A stretch of 15,406 nt of DNA from Candidatus Margulisiibacteriota bacterium (GCA_031279305.1 JAITIS010000013.1:1-15406), one strand, 5' to 3'; positions 6,973-14,059 are shown, counted from the stretch's first letter. The notes: generated by a model not told the origin, from the letters alone. Translations and numbers: made by a program.

Positions 6973-8886
6973 TTAGTCTTTCTGGTCAGCCTTTTTCTCG
7001 TCCTTGACTTCTTCGTACCGCGCGTCCACAACCTTATCATCCTTTTTGTCCCCGGTTGGCGCGTCCGGCTGGCCCTGCGCGCCCGCCTGCTGGTAAAGCG
7101 ACGCGCCTACGTCATACAATATTTTTTGCAAAGCCTCTTTTTTATTTTTAATGCCGTCCGGGCTGCCCGCCTCGATTTCTTTTTTAAGATCGGCGATCAG
7201 GGCTTCCATTTCTTTTTTCTTGGCGTCGGGCGCTTTGTCTTTGTTGTCAGACAGCATTTTTTCCGCGGAATACACCAGCGCGTCCGCTTCATTTTTCGCG
7301 TCGATCCGTTCTTTCTGTTTTTTGTCCTCCTCGGCATTGGACTCGGCTTCTTTGCGCATTTTTTCGATCTCCTCTTTGGACAGGCCGGAGGAAGCGGTGA
7401 TCGTGATTTTCTGCGAACGGCCGGTGCCTAAATCTTTGGCCGAAACATTGACGATGCCGTTGGCGTCAATGTCAAAAGACACTTCGATCTGCGGCACGCC
7501 GCGCGGGGCCGGCGGGAGCTCCGTCAGCTGGAAATGGCCGAGCGTGCGGTTGTCTTTGGCCAGCGGCCGCTCGCCCTGCACGATATGAATATCCACGGCC
7601 GTCTGGCCGTCCGCCGCGGTGGAAAACACCTGCGATTTCTTGGTCGGGATCGTCGTGTTTTTCGTAATCAGCGCGGTGGCCACGCCGCCCAAGGTTTCTA
7701 TGCCGAGCGTCAGCGGTGTAACATCCAGCAAAACTATATCTTTCACTTCGCCGGCCAAAACGCCGCCCTGTATGCCCGCGCCGATCGCCACGCATTCATC
7801 GGGATTGACCGAGGCGTTTGGCTCTTTGCCAAAGAAATCCTTGACCAGCTGGCGCACGCAGGGTATGCGCGTGGAGCCGCCGACCAAGATCACCTCGTCT
7901 ATTTCGGAGAGGGCAATTTTCGCGTCCTTAACAGCCACTTCGCAAGGGGCCTTGAGCTTAGTCAGTATCTCCGCGATCATCTGCTCGAATTTCGCGCGGC
8001 TCAAAGAAACATTCAAGTGCTTGGGGCCGTCCGCGCCCGCAGAAATAAACGGCAGATTCACTTCCGTCGTGGCCGCCGATGACAGCTCCATTTTGGCTTT
8101 TTCCGCGGCCTCGCGCAGTCTTTGCAGGGCCATCCGGTCCTGCTTCAGGTCAATCCCGGTGTCTTTCTTAAAAGTATTCACCAGCCAGTCCACCAAAATA
8201 TTGTCGATATTGTCGCCGCCCAGATGCGTGTCGCCGTTGGTGGACAGCACCTCAAACACACCGTCGCCGATCTCCAGCACGGAAATATCAAAAGTGCCGC
8301 CGCCGAAATCAAACACGGCAATTTTGCTGTCTTTTTTATTTTTATCGAGGCCGTAGGCCAGCGCGGCGGCCGTCGGCTCATTGATGATGCGCAGAACATC
8401 CAAGCCGGCGATTTTGCCGGCGTCTTTGGTCGCCTGCCTCTGCTGGTCATTGAAATAAGCCGGCACGGTGACCACCGCTTTGTCGACTTTCTCGCCCAGA
8501 TAAGTTTCGGCGTCGCTTTTAAGTTTCTGCAAAATCATCGCCGAAATTTCCGGCGGGGTGTAAGTTTTCGCGTCAATCTTGACCGCCGCGGCGCCGTTCG
8601 TGCCGTCCACCACGTGATAGGGCACCAATTTTTCCTCCTCGCCGACTTCGTTATGCAGACGCCCCATAAAACGTTTAATGGAATAAATCGTTTTTTCCGG
8701 ATTGGTCACGGCCTGTCTTTTGGCGATCTGGCCGACCAGTCTCTCGCCGTCTTTGGCGAAACCGACCACGGAGGGCGCCGTGCGTCCGCCCTCGGCGCTG
8801 GTGATGACCACCGGCTTGCCGCCTTCCATCACCGCCACGCAGGAATTTGTCGTGCCCAGATCAATGCCTATTACTTTGTTGCTCAT
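6973..8886 (-). CDS. dnaK: Molecular chaperone DnaK (Hsp70)
   Basis: This is the ATP-dependent Hsp70 foldase of the cytoplasm, 637 residues, the usual size. Phosphate-1 GIDLGTTNSCVAV is at 7-19, followed by 'VPAYFNDQQRQATKDAG', phosphate-2 'VFDFGGGTFDISVLE', the adenosine motif 'VILVGGSTRIP' and the linker 'DIVLLDVTPLTLG'. A helical lid is followed by a short Gln/Gly stretch and an acidic tail with EEVKDEKK in place of the common EEVDDDKK. The start is certain: AGGAGG at 8894-8899 lies 7 bases before the ATG. It is in one transcription unit with grpE (95-base gap holding a small hairpin) and dnaJ (3-base gap). Confidence 0.98.
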   Translation of the reverse strand: MSNKVIGIDLGTTNSCVAVMEGGKPVVITSAEGGRTAPSVVGFAKDGERLVGQIAKRQAVTNPEKTIYSIKRFMGRLHNEVGEEEKLVPYHVVDGTNGAAAVKIDAKTYTPPEISAMILQKLKSDAETYLGEKVDKAVVTVPAYFNDQQRQATKDAGKIAGLDVLRIINEPTAAALAYGLDKNKKDSKIAVFDFGGGTFDISVLEIGDGVFEVLSTNGDTHLGGDNIDNILVDWLVNTFKKDTGIDLKQDRMALQRLREAAEKAKMELSSAATTEVNLPFISAGADGPKHLNVSLSRAKFEQMIAEILTKLKAPCEVAVKDAKIALSEIDEVILVGGSTRIPCVRQLVKDFFGKEPNASVNPDECVAIGAGIQGGVLAGEVKDIVLLDVTPLTLGIETLGGVATALITKNTTIPTKKSQVFSTAADGQTAVDIHIVQGERPLAKDNRTLGHFQLTELPPAPRGVPQIEVSFDIDANGIVNVSAKDLGTGRSQKITITASSGLSKEEIEKMRKEAESNAEEDKKQKERIDAKNEADALVYSAEKMLSDNKDKAPDAKKKEMEALIADLKKEIEAGSPDGIKNKKEALQKILYDVGASLYQQAGAQGQPDAPTGDKKDDKVVDARYEEVKDEKKADQKD

Positions 8887-8913
8887 AATTTTTCCTCCTA
8901 AATTTACTTAATT

Positions 8914-8926
8914 TGCTCCGCGAGCA
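8914..8926 (-). promoter_or_regulatory. Small hairpin in the grpE-dnaK gap
   Basis: TGCTC-GCG-GAGCA on the minus strand, a perfect 5-bp stem with a 3-base loop, ends 14 bases before the dnaK Shine-Dalgarno site. No U-run follows, so it is not a classical terminator. It might protect a processed dnaK mRNA 5' end, or be chance. Confidence 0.3.
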
Positions 8927-8981
8927 TTATTGTTTCCACGCGCAGACAGAGCTTCGCCTATATTCTCCGTTTCCTGTCTAT

Positions 8982-9590
8982 CTATTTCGCCACAATGACC
9001 ATCGCCGGTCTTAGCACTTTGTCATACATCACATAACCGGTCTGCAATTCCTCCAGCACCGTGTGCGAGGGCTGGTCGGATTCTTTCTGCATAACCGCTT
9101 CGTGCAGGCGCGGGTCAAAAGGCTGGCCGGCCGCGGTCATTTTCTGCACGCCGAATTTCCGCAAAATATCCTCCAGCTGCCTGTGAATCAGGGCAAAGCC
9201 CTTTTGCACTTCCCCGCCGGCATCCGCCTCCGCGTCCAGCGCTTTTTGCGAGCGCTCAAAACTGTCTAACACCGGCAGCACGGCTTCGATAAAATTACCC
9301 GCCGCATATTTGCTGAACTCGGCTTTTTCGCCCTCCGTGCGTTTACGGAAATTGTCAAACTCCGCAAACAGCCGCAGATATTTATCCTCGGCGGCTTTTA
9401 ATTTCTCTGTCAGTTCGGCGGCTTTTTTAGCGTCCGCCGCATTTTGATTTTCCTGCGCTTTCAAATCCTCTATTTTTATTTTCTGCGGTTCGGCTTTGGC
9501 CGCATCTGGCTTTTTCCCCGCCGGCTGTTTTTCCCCGGCGGCTTCGTGCTCTCTATGCTGTTTATGCTCCACTTTCTTGTGTTCGGTCAA
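8982..9590 (-). CDS. grpE: GrpE, nucleotide exchange factor of DnaK
   Basis: GrpE releases ADP from DnaK. The chosen product is 202 residues: a Lys/Glu/Ala-rich N-terminal tail (about 1-60), a long coiled coil with the conserved 'KYLRLFAEFDNFRKRTE', and the C-terminal beta domain signature 'GQPFDPRLHEAVMQKES' ending 'VLRPAMVIVAK'. The longest reading starts at TTG 9599, but AAAGGAG (9600-9606) directly abuts it. The next in-frame TTG at 9588-9590 sits 9 bases from that site, so I choose it. No ATG lies near the start. It is the first gene of a grpE-dnaK-dnaJ unit with its own promoter and a palindromic operator. Confidence 0.95.
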   Translation of the reverse strand: MTEHKKVEHKQHREHEAAGEKQPAGKKPDAAKAEPQKIKIEDLKAQENQNAADAKKAAELTEKLKAAEDKYLRLFAEFDNFRKRTEGEKAEFSKYAAGNFIEAVLPVLDSFERSQKALDAEADAGGEVQKGFALIHRQLEDILRKFGVQKMTAAGQPFDPRLHEAVMQKESDQPSHTVLEELQTGYVMYDKVLRPAMVIVAK

Positions 9591-9599
9591 TTTTGACAA

Positions 9600-9606
9600 C
9601 TCCTTT
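9600..9606 (-). promoter_or_regulatory. Ribosome binding site of grpE
   Basis: Minus-strand AAAGGAG. Spacing is zero to the TTG at 9599 but 9 bases to the TTG at 9590, which decides the start. Confidence 0.6.
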
Positions 9607-9705
9607 ATGATTTGGCCAATTATTCCATATTATCGCCGGTTTGGCCATAGATATAGGAAAATATATGCCAATTTATTTTTAGCGTATTTATAGTAAAAAT
9701 AAAAA

Positions 9706-9728
9706 TATTGTATAAAATATATACAATA
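9706..9728. promoter_or_regulatory. Perfect 9-5-9 palindrome over the grpE promoter (candidate operator)
   Basis: TATTGTATA (9706-9714) and TATACAATA (9720-9728) are exact reverse complements around a 5-base spacer (AAATA). On the minus strand the palindrome covers the whole -10 box and most of the -35/-10 spacer of the grpE promoter, the usual place for a repressor site. It is not CIRCE (TTAGCACTC-N9-GAGTGCTAA) in sequence or spacing, although the arms are also 9 bp. HrcA, encoded about 600 bp upstream in the same direction, is the obvious candidate ligand; this is inference. Confidence 0.6.
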
Positions 9729-9737
9729 CTTGTTCAA
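9709..9737 (-). promoter_or_regulatory. Sigma70-like promoter of grpE-dnaK-dnaJ
   Basis: Minus-strand TTGAAC (9732-9737), exactly 17 bases, then TATACA (9709-9714). The predicted +1 is near 9702, giving a leader of about 110 bases before the grpE TTG. The leader holds two copies of the self-complementary TTTGGCCA/TGGCCA motif, near 9611-9618 and 9640-9647, that could pair with each other. Confidence 0.6.
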
Positions 9738-9763
9738 TTTCTATACATTTCTCCGTATAAAAA

Positions 9764-10333
9764 TCATACACCCAGCAACTGCGCCTGTGAACGCATCGCC
9801 AGCAGGGTTTTTTCTATCACATCTTTTAATTCCATTCCCAGCAGTTCCGCGCCGGCGGTTATTACGCTGCGGCTACAATTGGCGGCAAAGGCGGGAGACT
9901 TAAATTTTTTCAATATGGATTTCACCTCTAAATCCAGCACGCTTTTGGACGGACGCACCATAGCGCAGGCGAAAATTAAACCGGTCAGCTCATCCACCGC
10001 ATAGAGGGCTTTTTCCAGCCGCGTCTCCGGCTTCACGTCATTAACTATGTTCCAGCCGTGACTCTGCACCGCGCGGATAAGCTCCTCTGTTATTTCGGGG
10101 AAATTATTTTTCTCCGCCTCGAAAATTTCGCGCGCTTTGACACAGTGCTCGTCCGGATACAGCTCAAAATCAATGTCGTGCAGGAGACCGAGGCTTTTCC
10201 AGCTCTCCGGCTCCGGCTCGCCCAGAGAGCGCGCCCAGTATTCCAGCGCGACGGCCACCGTCAGACAGTGCCGCCGCAGGGTCTCGCCTTTTACATATTT
10301 GTCCAGCAGTTTCTGGGCGTCGGAAAAAAGCAT
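9764..10333 (-). CDS. HD-domain phosphohydrolase (HDIG-type, unknown substrate)
   Basis: The 189-residue product carries the metal-binding HD superfamily pattern: His22 in 'RRHCLTVA', His52-Asp53 in 'LLHDIDFELYPDEHC', His92 in 'VQSHG' and Asp114 in 'AVDELTGLI'. It resembles the predicted HD hydrolases of the COG2316 type, small soluble proteins whose substrate (a nucleotide or other phosphoester) is unknown. The ATG at 10333 overlaps the hrcA TGA by one base (TGATG), giving translational coupling; a GTG immediately upstream is also possible. It lies between hrcA and grpE, an unusual guest in a heat-shock cluster. Its stop is followed by the AT-rich grpE promoter region, with no terminator. 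Confidence 0.85.
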   Translation of the reverse strand: MLFSDAQKLLDKYVKGETLRRHCLTVAVALEYWARSLGEPEPESWKSLGLLHDIDFELYPDEHCVKAREIFEAEKNNFPEITEELIRAVQSHGWNIVNDVKPETRLEKALYAVDELTGLIFACAMVRPSKSVLDLEVKSILKKFKSPAFAANCSRSVITAGAELLGMELKDVIEKTLLAMRSQAQLLGV

Positions 10334-11118
10334 CACAATTCCGCAAAAATTTCGTCTAGGGTGCGGGCGATGGCGTCCACCGCCGCGGTGATTTTGCCAT
10401 AGCGCATCCGCGTCGGCCCCAAAATGCCCAGCGCGCCGGCCCGCTCTCCTCTGCAGAAAAAATCTTTGGCCACCAGCGAGCAGTCTTTTAGCGGCTCGTT
10501 ATGCAGCTCCGCGCCGATGCTGACGCTGGTTTCTTCGCCGCTGTGCTCGTCCAGCAGATGCATAACTTCGGTTTTGTCGTCGAGCAGGGACATCATCCGG
10601 CGGATATTCTGCGCGTCCGCAAATTCCGGCTCGTAAAACATTTTGGCCAGACCGGAAAGATGCAGCGATTCTTTGCGCGCCCCGGCCAGCACGCCGCGCA
10701 TCCGGCCGGTCAATTCGTCAAGCAGGCTGTCGTCCGTTTTAACGACCGCCGCGTAATTCTCGGAGAGCGACTGCACGGCGCGCCCGGTTTCTTCCATCAG
10801 CGAATTCAGATCGCGCCCCAGCGCGGCCTGCAGCTGCTCGACCAGATTTTTTTCGCGGGCGGTCAAGCGGTAGGCTTCCATCAGCTCGTCCACGTAAAAA
10901 CGATAACCCTGATCCGTCGGAATGCGCCCCGCGGAAGTATAAGGGTGCGTCAAAAAGCCCTGCTCCTCCAGCGCGGCCAATTCATTGCGCACCGTCGCCG
11001 CAGACACTTCTTCCAGATATTTCTGGCAAATGGCAGACGAGCCGACCGGCGCGGCGGCGTTAATATATTCCCGCACCACGAGGGCTAAAATTTTACGCTG
11101 CCTGACTGTCAGCTCCAT
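10333..11118 (-). CDS. hrcA: Heat-inducible transcription repressor HrcA (short form)
   Basis: HrcA represses chaperone operons, classically by binding CIRCE, and its folding depends on GroEL. The 261-residue product starts with the family's winged helix: 'LTVRQRKILALVVREYI', 'PVGSSAICQKY', 'VSAATVRNELAALEEQGFL', then the diagnostic 'HPYTSAGRIPTDQGYRFYVD' (roughly residues 2-80). The C terminus has 'LKDCSLVAKDF' and 'LGILGPTRMRYGKITAAVD'. Most HrcA proteins are about 340 residues, so the middle insert is short here, similar to the small HrcA of some epsilonproteobacteria. The frame runs on to 11184, but MELTVRQ at 11118 is the family start and sits 8 bases after an extended -10 box. The extra codons would lie in the upstream terminator. 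No Shine-Dalgarno site is seen. Confidence 0.95.
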   Translation of the reverse strand: MELTVRQRKILALVVREYINAAAPVGSSAICQKYLEEVSAATVRNELAALEEQGFLTHPYTSAGRIPTDQGYRFYVDELMEAYRLTAREKNLVEQLQAALGRDLNSLMEETGRAVQSLSENYAAVVKTDDSLLDELTGRMRGVLAGARKESLHLSGLAKMFYEPEFADAQNIRRMMSLLDDKTEVMHLLDEHSGEETSVSIGAELHNEPLKDCSLVAKDFFCRGERAGALGILGPTRMRYGKITAAVDAIARTLDEIFAEL

Positions 11119-11126
11119 AGGCGGAT

Positions 11127-11135
11127 ATTTTAGCA
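11127..11135 (-). promoter_or_regulatory. Extended -10 promoter of hrcA, near-leaderless
   Basis: Minus-strand TGCTAAAAT ends 8 bases before the hrcA ATG, so the leader would be 0-2 bases. It begins exactly where the T-run of the upstream terminator ends. No clear -35 box. The same nonamer is used before folP. Confidence 0.5.
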
Positions 11136-11156
11136 AAAAAAGCGGCTCTACGCCGC
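11135..11156 (-). terminator. Rho-independent terminator after the acetyltransferase gene
   Basis: On the minus strand GCGGC-GTAGA-GCCGC forms a perfect 5-bp GC stem with a 5-base loop, followed by seven T residues. The 5' arm and loop include the last codons and the TAG of the acetyltransferase gene, so the end of aroC-acetyltransferase transcription is tightly defined and separated from hrcA. Confidence 0.75.
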
Positions 11157-11762
11157 AAAGTACGCCTGTTTTTGTTTTGCCCAAAATTGCCGGTCGCGGG
11201 CAGTCAGGCGCCGCAGCGCCCGGCAGGGATTGCCGGCGGCCACCACGCCGGCGGGCATATTTTTTGTGACAACGCTGCCCGCGCCGATGACCGTGTTTTC
11301 GCCGATAGTAACGCCGGGCAGCACAATTGCCCCGCCGCCCAGCCAGACTCCATCGCCAATAGCTATCGGCCGGCCATATTCCAGCCTAGCGGCGCGCACC
11401 GCGGCGTCCAGCGGATGCGCGGCGGTATAAAGCCCCGCATTGGGGCCTAGAAAAACATCATTGCCAATAGCAACCGCGCAGACATCAAGGATCACGCAGT
11501 TCACATTCGCGTAAAAATTATCGCCGACGCTAATCTGCGCGCCGTAATCACAGTGAAACGGCGGCTCGATGTAAATATTCTGACCGGCGCGGCCAAAAAG
11601 TTTTTGCAGCAGTTTCGCCCGGTATTGAATTTTAGCCGGAGCCGAGCGGTTAAATTTGCGCAAAAGCCCGCGGCAGCGCAGAATATCCCGCGTCATCTCC
11701 CGCCCCTTGGCAACGTACAGTTTCCCGGCCAGCATTTTTTGTTTATCTGTAAATTTGGTCAC
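11148..11762 (-). CDS. Maltose/galactoside-type O-acetyltransferase (left-handed beta-helix)
   Basis: The 204 residues match the Maa/LacA/NodL family: 'TDKQKMLAGKLY' near the start, then 'FHCDYGAQISVGDNFYANVNCVILD' (about 69-93), catalytic-type His116 in 'YTAAHPLD', and hexapeptide coils through 'IGDGVWLGGGAIVLPGVTIGENTVIGAGSVVTKNMPAGVVAAGNPCR'. It uses acetyl-CoA to acetylate a sugar hydroxyl in the cytoplasm; the true acceptor is unknown. The GTG at 11762 overlaps the aroC TGA (GTGA), so it is co-translated with aroC although no metabolic link is evident. This start gives the standard family N terminus. A terminator covers its stop. Confidence 0.9.
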   Translation of the reverse strand: MTKFTDKQKMLAGKLYVAKGREMTRDILRCRGLLRKFNRSAPAKIQYRAKLLQKLFGRAGQNIYIEPPFHCDYGAQISVGDNFYANVNCVILDVCAVAIGNDVFLGPNAGLYTAAHPLDAAVRAARLEYGRPIAIGDGVWLGGGAIVLPGVTIGENTVIGAGSVVTKNMPAGVVAAGNPCRALRRLTARDRQFWAKQKQAYFAA

Positions 11763-12802
11763 AGTCTTTTCTGAATTTCTGTCAGGCTGTCTCCGCCGAA
11801 CTTTTCGAGAAAAACGTCCGCCAGCACCAAAGCCATAATGCTCTCCGCCACCACGGCGCCAGCCTCGACCGCGCAGACATCGGCGCGCTCGACCAGAGCA
11901 GCAGCCGGTTTTTTGGTTTTCCAGTCTATGGTTTGCAGCGGCTTTATCAAGGTCGGAATCGGCTTGAAAGCCAACCGCACAATAATGTCCTCGCCGTTGC
12001 TGACGCCTCCTTCGATGCCGCCGGCGTTGTTGGTTTTGCGCAAAATCTTTTTATTCCGGCAAAAAATCTCATCCTGCGCCCGGCTGCCCGGCAGATCCGC
12101 CGCGGCAAATCCTAAGCCAATCTCCACGCCTTTGACCGACTGCAAACTCATCAGAGCGCCGGCCAAGCGGCCGTCGAGTTTTCTATCCGGCTGAACATAA
12201 GACCCTAAGCCTACGGGAACGCCGGAGGCGCGCAGTTCCGCCACGCCGCCCAGCGAATCGCCCCGCGCTTTTGTCTCGTCAATCTTTTGCCGCAGCAATT
12301 CAGCGTCCGCTCCGCCGACACGCAAAATTTTGCTGGAAATATTTATCCGGAAATTTGCCAGAAATTGCTTGCACACCGCGCCGGCCGCCGCCTGCGCCGC
12401 GGTCGTCCGCGCGGAGGCGCGCTCCAGCGCATTGCGCAGATCGGCAAAACCGTATTTCGCCACGCCGGCGTAATCCGCGTGGCCGGGACGCAGTCTGGTC
12501 ACCGGCTCTATTTTGGTTTTGACCGGCTCCGGAGACATTTTTTCCGCCCAGTTTTTGAAGTCTTTGTTTTCCACGAACAGAGTTATCGGCGAGCCGAGCG
12601 AGAGACCGTGGAGGACGCCGGATAAAATTTTTACCTCGTCTGTTTCGATTTTTTGTCTGCCGCCGCGGCCATAGCCCTGCTGGCGGCGCGCCAGCTCCGC
12701 GTCAATATATTTTTTATCAACAGCCACTCCGGCGGGGAAACCGTCCAGTATCGCCGTAAGACCGGGGCCGTGCGACTCGCCGGAAGTAAGTAAGCGCAGC
12801 AT
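11759..12802 (-). CDS. aroC: Chorismate synthase
   Basis: This is the last shikimate-pathway step, EPSP to chorismate, needing reduced FMN. The 347 residues have the family signatures: 'LTSGESHGPGLTAILDGFPAG' at the N terminus (shortened here to residues 5-25), 'RRQQGYGRGGRQKIETDEVKILSG', 'RPGHADYAGVAKYGFADLRNALERASARTTAA' and near the end 'GGIEGGVSNGEDI', each broken only by normal family variation. It is slightly shorter than many homologues (about 360). The ATG at 12802 is supported by a perfect extended -10 box ending 6 bases upstream and no Shine-Dalgarno site. It shares a 4-base overlap with the downstream acetyltransferase gene. Confidence 0.96.
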   Translation of the reverse strand: MLRLLTSGESHGPGLTAILDGFPAGVAVDKKYIDAELARRQQGYGRGGRQKIETDEVKILSGVLHGLSLGSPITLFVENKDFKNWAEKMSPEPVKTKIEPVTRLRPGHADYAGVAKYGFADLRNALERASARTTAAQAAAGAVCKQFLANFRINISSKILRVGGADAELLRQKIDETKARGDSLGGVAELRASGVPVGLGSYVQPDRKLDGRLAGALMSLQSVKGVEIGLGFAAADLPGSRAQDEIFCRNKKILRKTNNAGGIEGGVSNGEDIIVRLAFKPIPTLIKPLQTIDWKTKKPAAALVERADVCAVEAGAVVAESIMALVLADVFLEKFGGDSLTEIQKRL

Positions 12803-12808
12803 AAAAGA

Positions 12809-12817
12809 ATTATAGCA
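12809..12817 (-). promoter_or_regulatory. Extended -10 promoter of aroC, predicted leaderless
   Basis: Minus-strand TGCTATAAT is a perfect TGnTATAAT. It ends exactly 6 bases before the aroC ATG, placing +1 on the A of the start codon. There is no Shine-Dalgarno site and no good -35 box. Confidence 0.6.
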
Positions 12818-12855
12818 TTATTGCTTCCCCGCGCCTTAATTTTTGTTGGGCTGTT

Positions 12856-12913
12856 AAATATTTTTCCGCCGCGCGCCGCCGGATTGCTCTCGCTTGCGGC
12901 AAAACATTTATTT
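12856..12913. repeat. REP-like intergenic hairpin, copy 1 (downstream of ychF)
   Basis: An imperfect inverted repeat with left part 12856-12872 and right part 12896-12913, GCCGC/GCGGC cores and AT-rich outer arms. It contains TCTCGCTTGCGGCAAAA (12888-12904), which is exactly repeated at 14148-14164. It begins 10 bases after the ychF stop, read on the minus strand. No U-run follows on the minus strand, so it is not a standard intrinsic terminator. Confidence 0.55.
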
Positions 12914-12923
12914 CACCCATAAC

Positions 12924-14024
12924 TTAATTATTGAATTTGAATAACGCCACATCGCCGTCCCGCATCACATACTCTTTGCCTTCCTGCCGGACCAGGCCTT
13001 TTTCGCGGGCGGCGTGCAGGGACGGCAGTTTTTTTAGCTCGGCGTAATTGATAATCTCGGCCTTGATAAAGCCTTTTTCAAAATCGGTGTGAATGACGCC
13101 GGCGGCCTGCGGGGCTTTGGCGCCGGCTTTAATAGTCCAAGCCTTGGTTTCTTTTTCGCCGGAGGTGAGAAACGTGATTAAACCGAGCAGCCGATAGGCC
13201 TGCCGCGCCAAAAGCTCAAGGCCGGATTCCGGCAATCCATATTCCCGCAAAAGCTCCCTGCGTTCAGCAAGCGGCAATTCGGCCAGCTCCGCCTCCAGCT
13301 TGGTGGAGATGACCACGGCCTCCGCGCCCTCCGTGGCGGCAATGTTTTTTACGGTTTGCACATACGCATCCGTGTCCGCGGATTTTATCTGCGCTTCGGA
13401 AATATTGGCGACATACAGGACGGGTTTTTCGGACAGAAATTGCACGGTCTTTTTTAATTCTTTTTCCGCGTCGTTAAACTCCATATTTCGCACCGGACTG
13501 CCGGCGGACAGATGTTCGGCAAGGCGCTGAAATAATTCCGCCTCTTTTTTATCTTCCGGCCGGCCGGATTTGGCTTTTTTCCGCGCGGCGTCGAGGCGTT
13601 TTTCCGCGGTCTGCAGATCGGCGTAAATCAGCTCCAGATTGATAATCTCTATGTCGCGCCGCGGATCGACCGAACCGCTGACGTGGACAATATTCGGATC
13701 AGCAAAACAACGCGCCACGTGGGCGATGGCGTCCGCCTCGCGGATATTGGCCAAAAATTTATTGCCCAATCCCTCGCCCTGCGCCGCGCCTTTCACCAAG
13801 CCCGCAATATCGACCATTTCGATCACCGTCGGGATTACTTTGGCGCTGTTATGCATTTTGGCCAGCGCCGCCAGCCGCTCATCCGGCACCTCGACTATGC
13901 CGACATTGGGATCGATGGTGCAAAAAGGATAATTCGACGCCTCCGCGCCGGCGCTGGTGATCGCGTTAAACAGAGTCGATTTGCCGACATTGGGCAGGCC
14001 GACGATGCCGATGGAGAAACCCAT
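12924..14024 (-). CDS. ychF: YchF/Ola1-type ribosome-associated ATPase
   Basis: A universally conserved P-loop NTPase of the Obg-related family that hydrolyses ATP rather than GTP and binds ribosomes; it is linked to stress control. The 366 residues show the P-loop GIVGLPNVGKST (6-17), 'NYPFCTIDPNVGIVEVPDERL', the G3 motif DIAGLVKGAAQGEGLGN and NISE at the usual G4 (NKxD) position, the hallmark of ATP specificity. A coiled-coil insert follows, then the C-terminal TGS-like domain ('GVIHTDFEKGFIKAEII'). Size and ends match the family. The ATG at 14024 follows a TTTACC-17-TAAAAT promoter by 6 bases with no Shine-Dalgarno site. It stands alone, flanked on both sides by the hairpin repeats. Confidence 0.97.
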   Translation of the reverse strand: MGFSIGIVGLPNVGKSTLFNAITSAGAEASNYPFCTIDPNVGIVEVPDERLAALAKMHNSAKVIPTVIEMVDIAGLVKGAAQGEGLGNKFLANIREADAIAHVARCFADPNIVHVSGSVDPRRDIEIINLELIYADLQTAEKRLDAARKKAKSGRPEDKKEAELFQRLAEHLSAGSPVRNMEFNDAEKELKKTVQFLSEKPVLYVANISEAQIKSADTDAYVQTVKNIAATEGAEAVVISTKLEAELAELPLAERRELLREYGLPESGLELLARQAYRLLGLITFLTSGEKETKAWTIKAGAKAPQAAGVIHTDFEKGFIKAEIINYAELKKLPSLHAAREKGLVRQEGKEYVMRDGDVALFKFNN

Positions 14025-14030
14025 AGGCGC

Positions 14031-14059
14031 ATTTTATATAGCTTTATCGGATTGGTAAA
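14031..14059 (-). promoter_or_regulatory. Promoter of ychF, predicted leaderless
   Basis: Minus-strand TTTACC (14054-14059), 17 bases, TAAAAT (14031-14036), then 6 bases to the ATG, so +1 coincides with the start codon. No Shine-Dalgarno sequence is present. Confidence 0.5.

Noticed and set aside
7619..8356. Plus-strand open frame of 245 codons opposite dnaK
   Set aside because: Another shadow frame; dnaK on the minus strand explains the sequence fully.
8122..8901. Plus-strand open frame of 259 codons opposite dnaK
   Set aside because: Antisense shadow of dnaK with no family match and biased composition.
9014..9021. TTAGCACT, identical to part of the CIRCE arm TTAGCACTC
   Set aside because: It lies inside the grpE coding region, lacks the final base, and no GAGTGCTAA follows at the right distance.
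9591..9599. Upstream TTG start for grpE
   Set aside because: The Shine-Dalgarno sequence directly touches it; the TTG at 9590 has usable spacing.
11119..11184. Longer hrcA start giving 22 extra N-terminal residues
   Set aside because: The extra part overlaps the upstream terminator and the proposed promoter, and the family starts at MELTVRQ.
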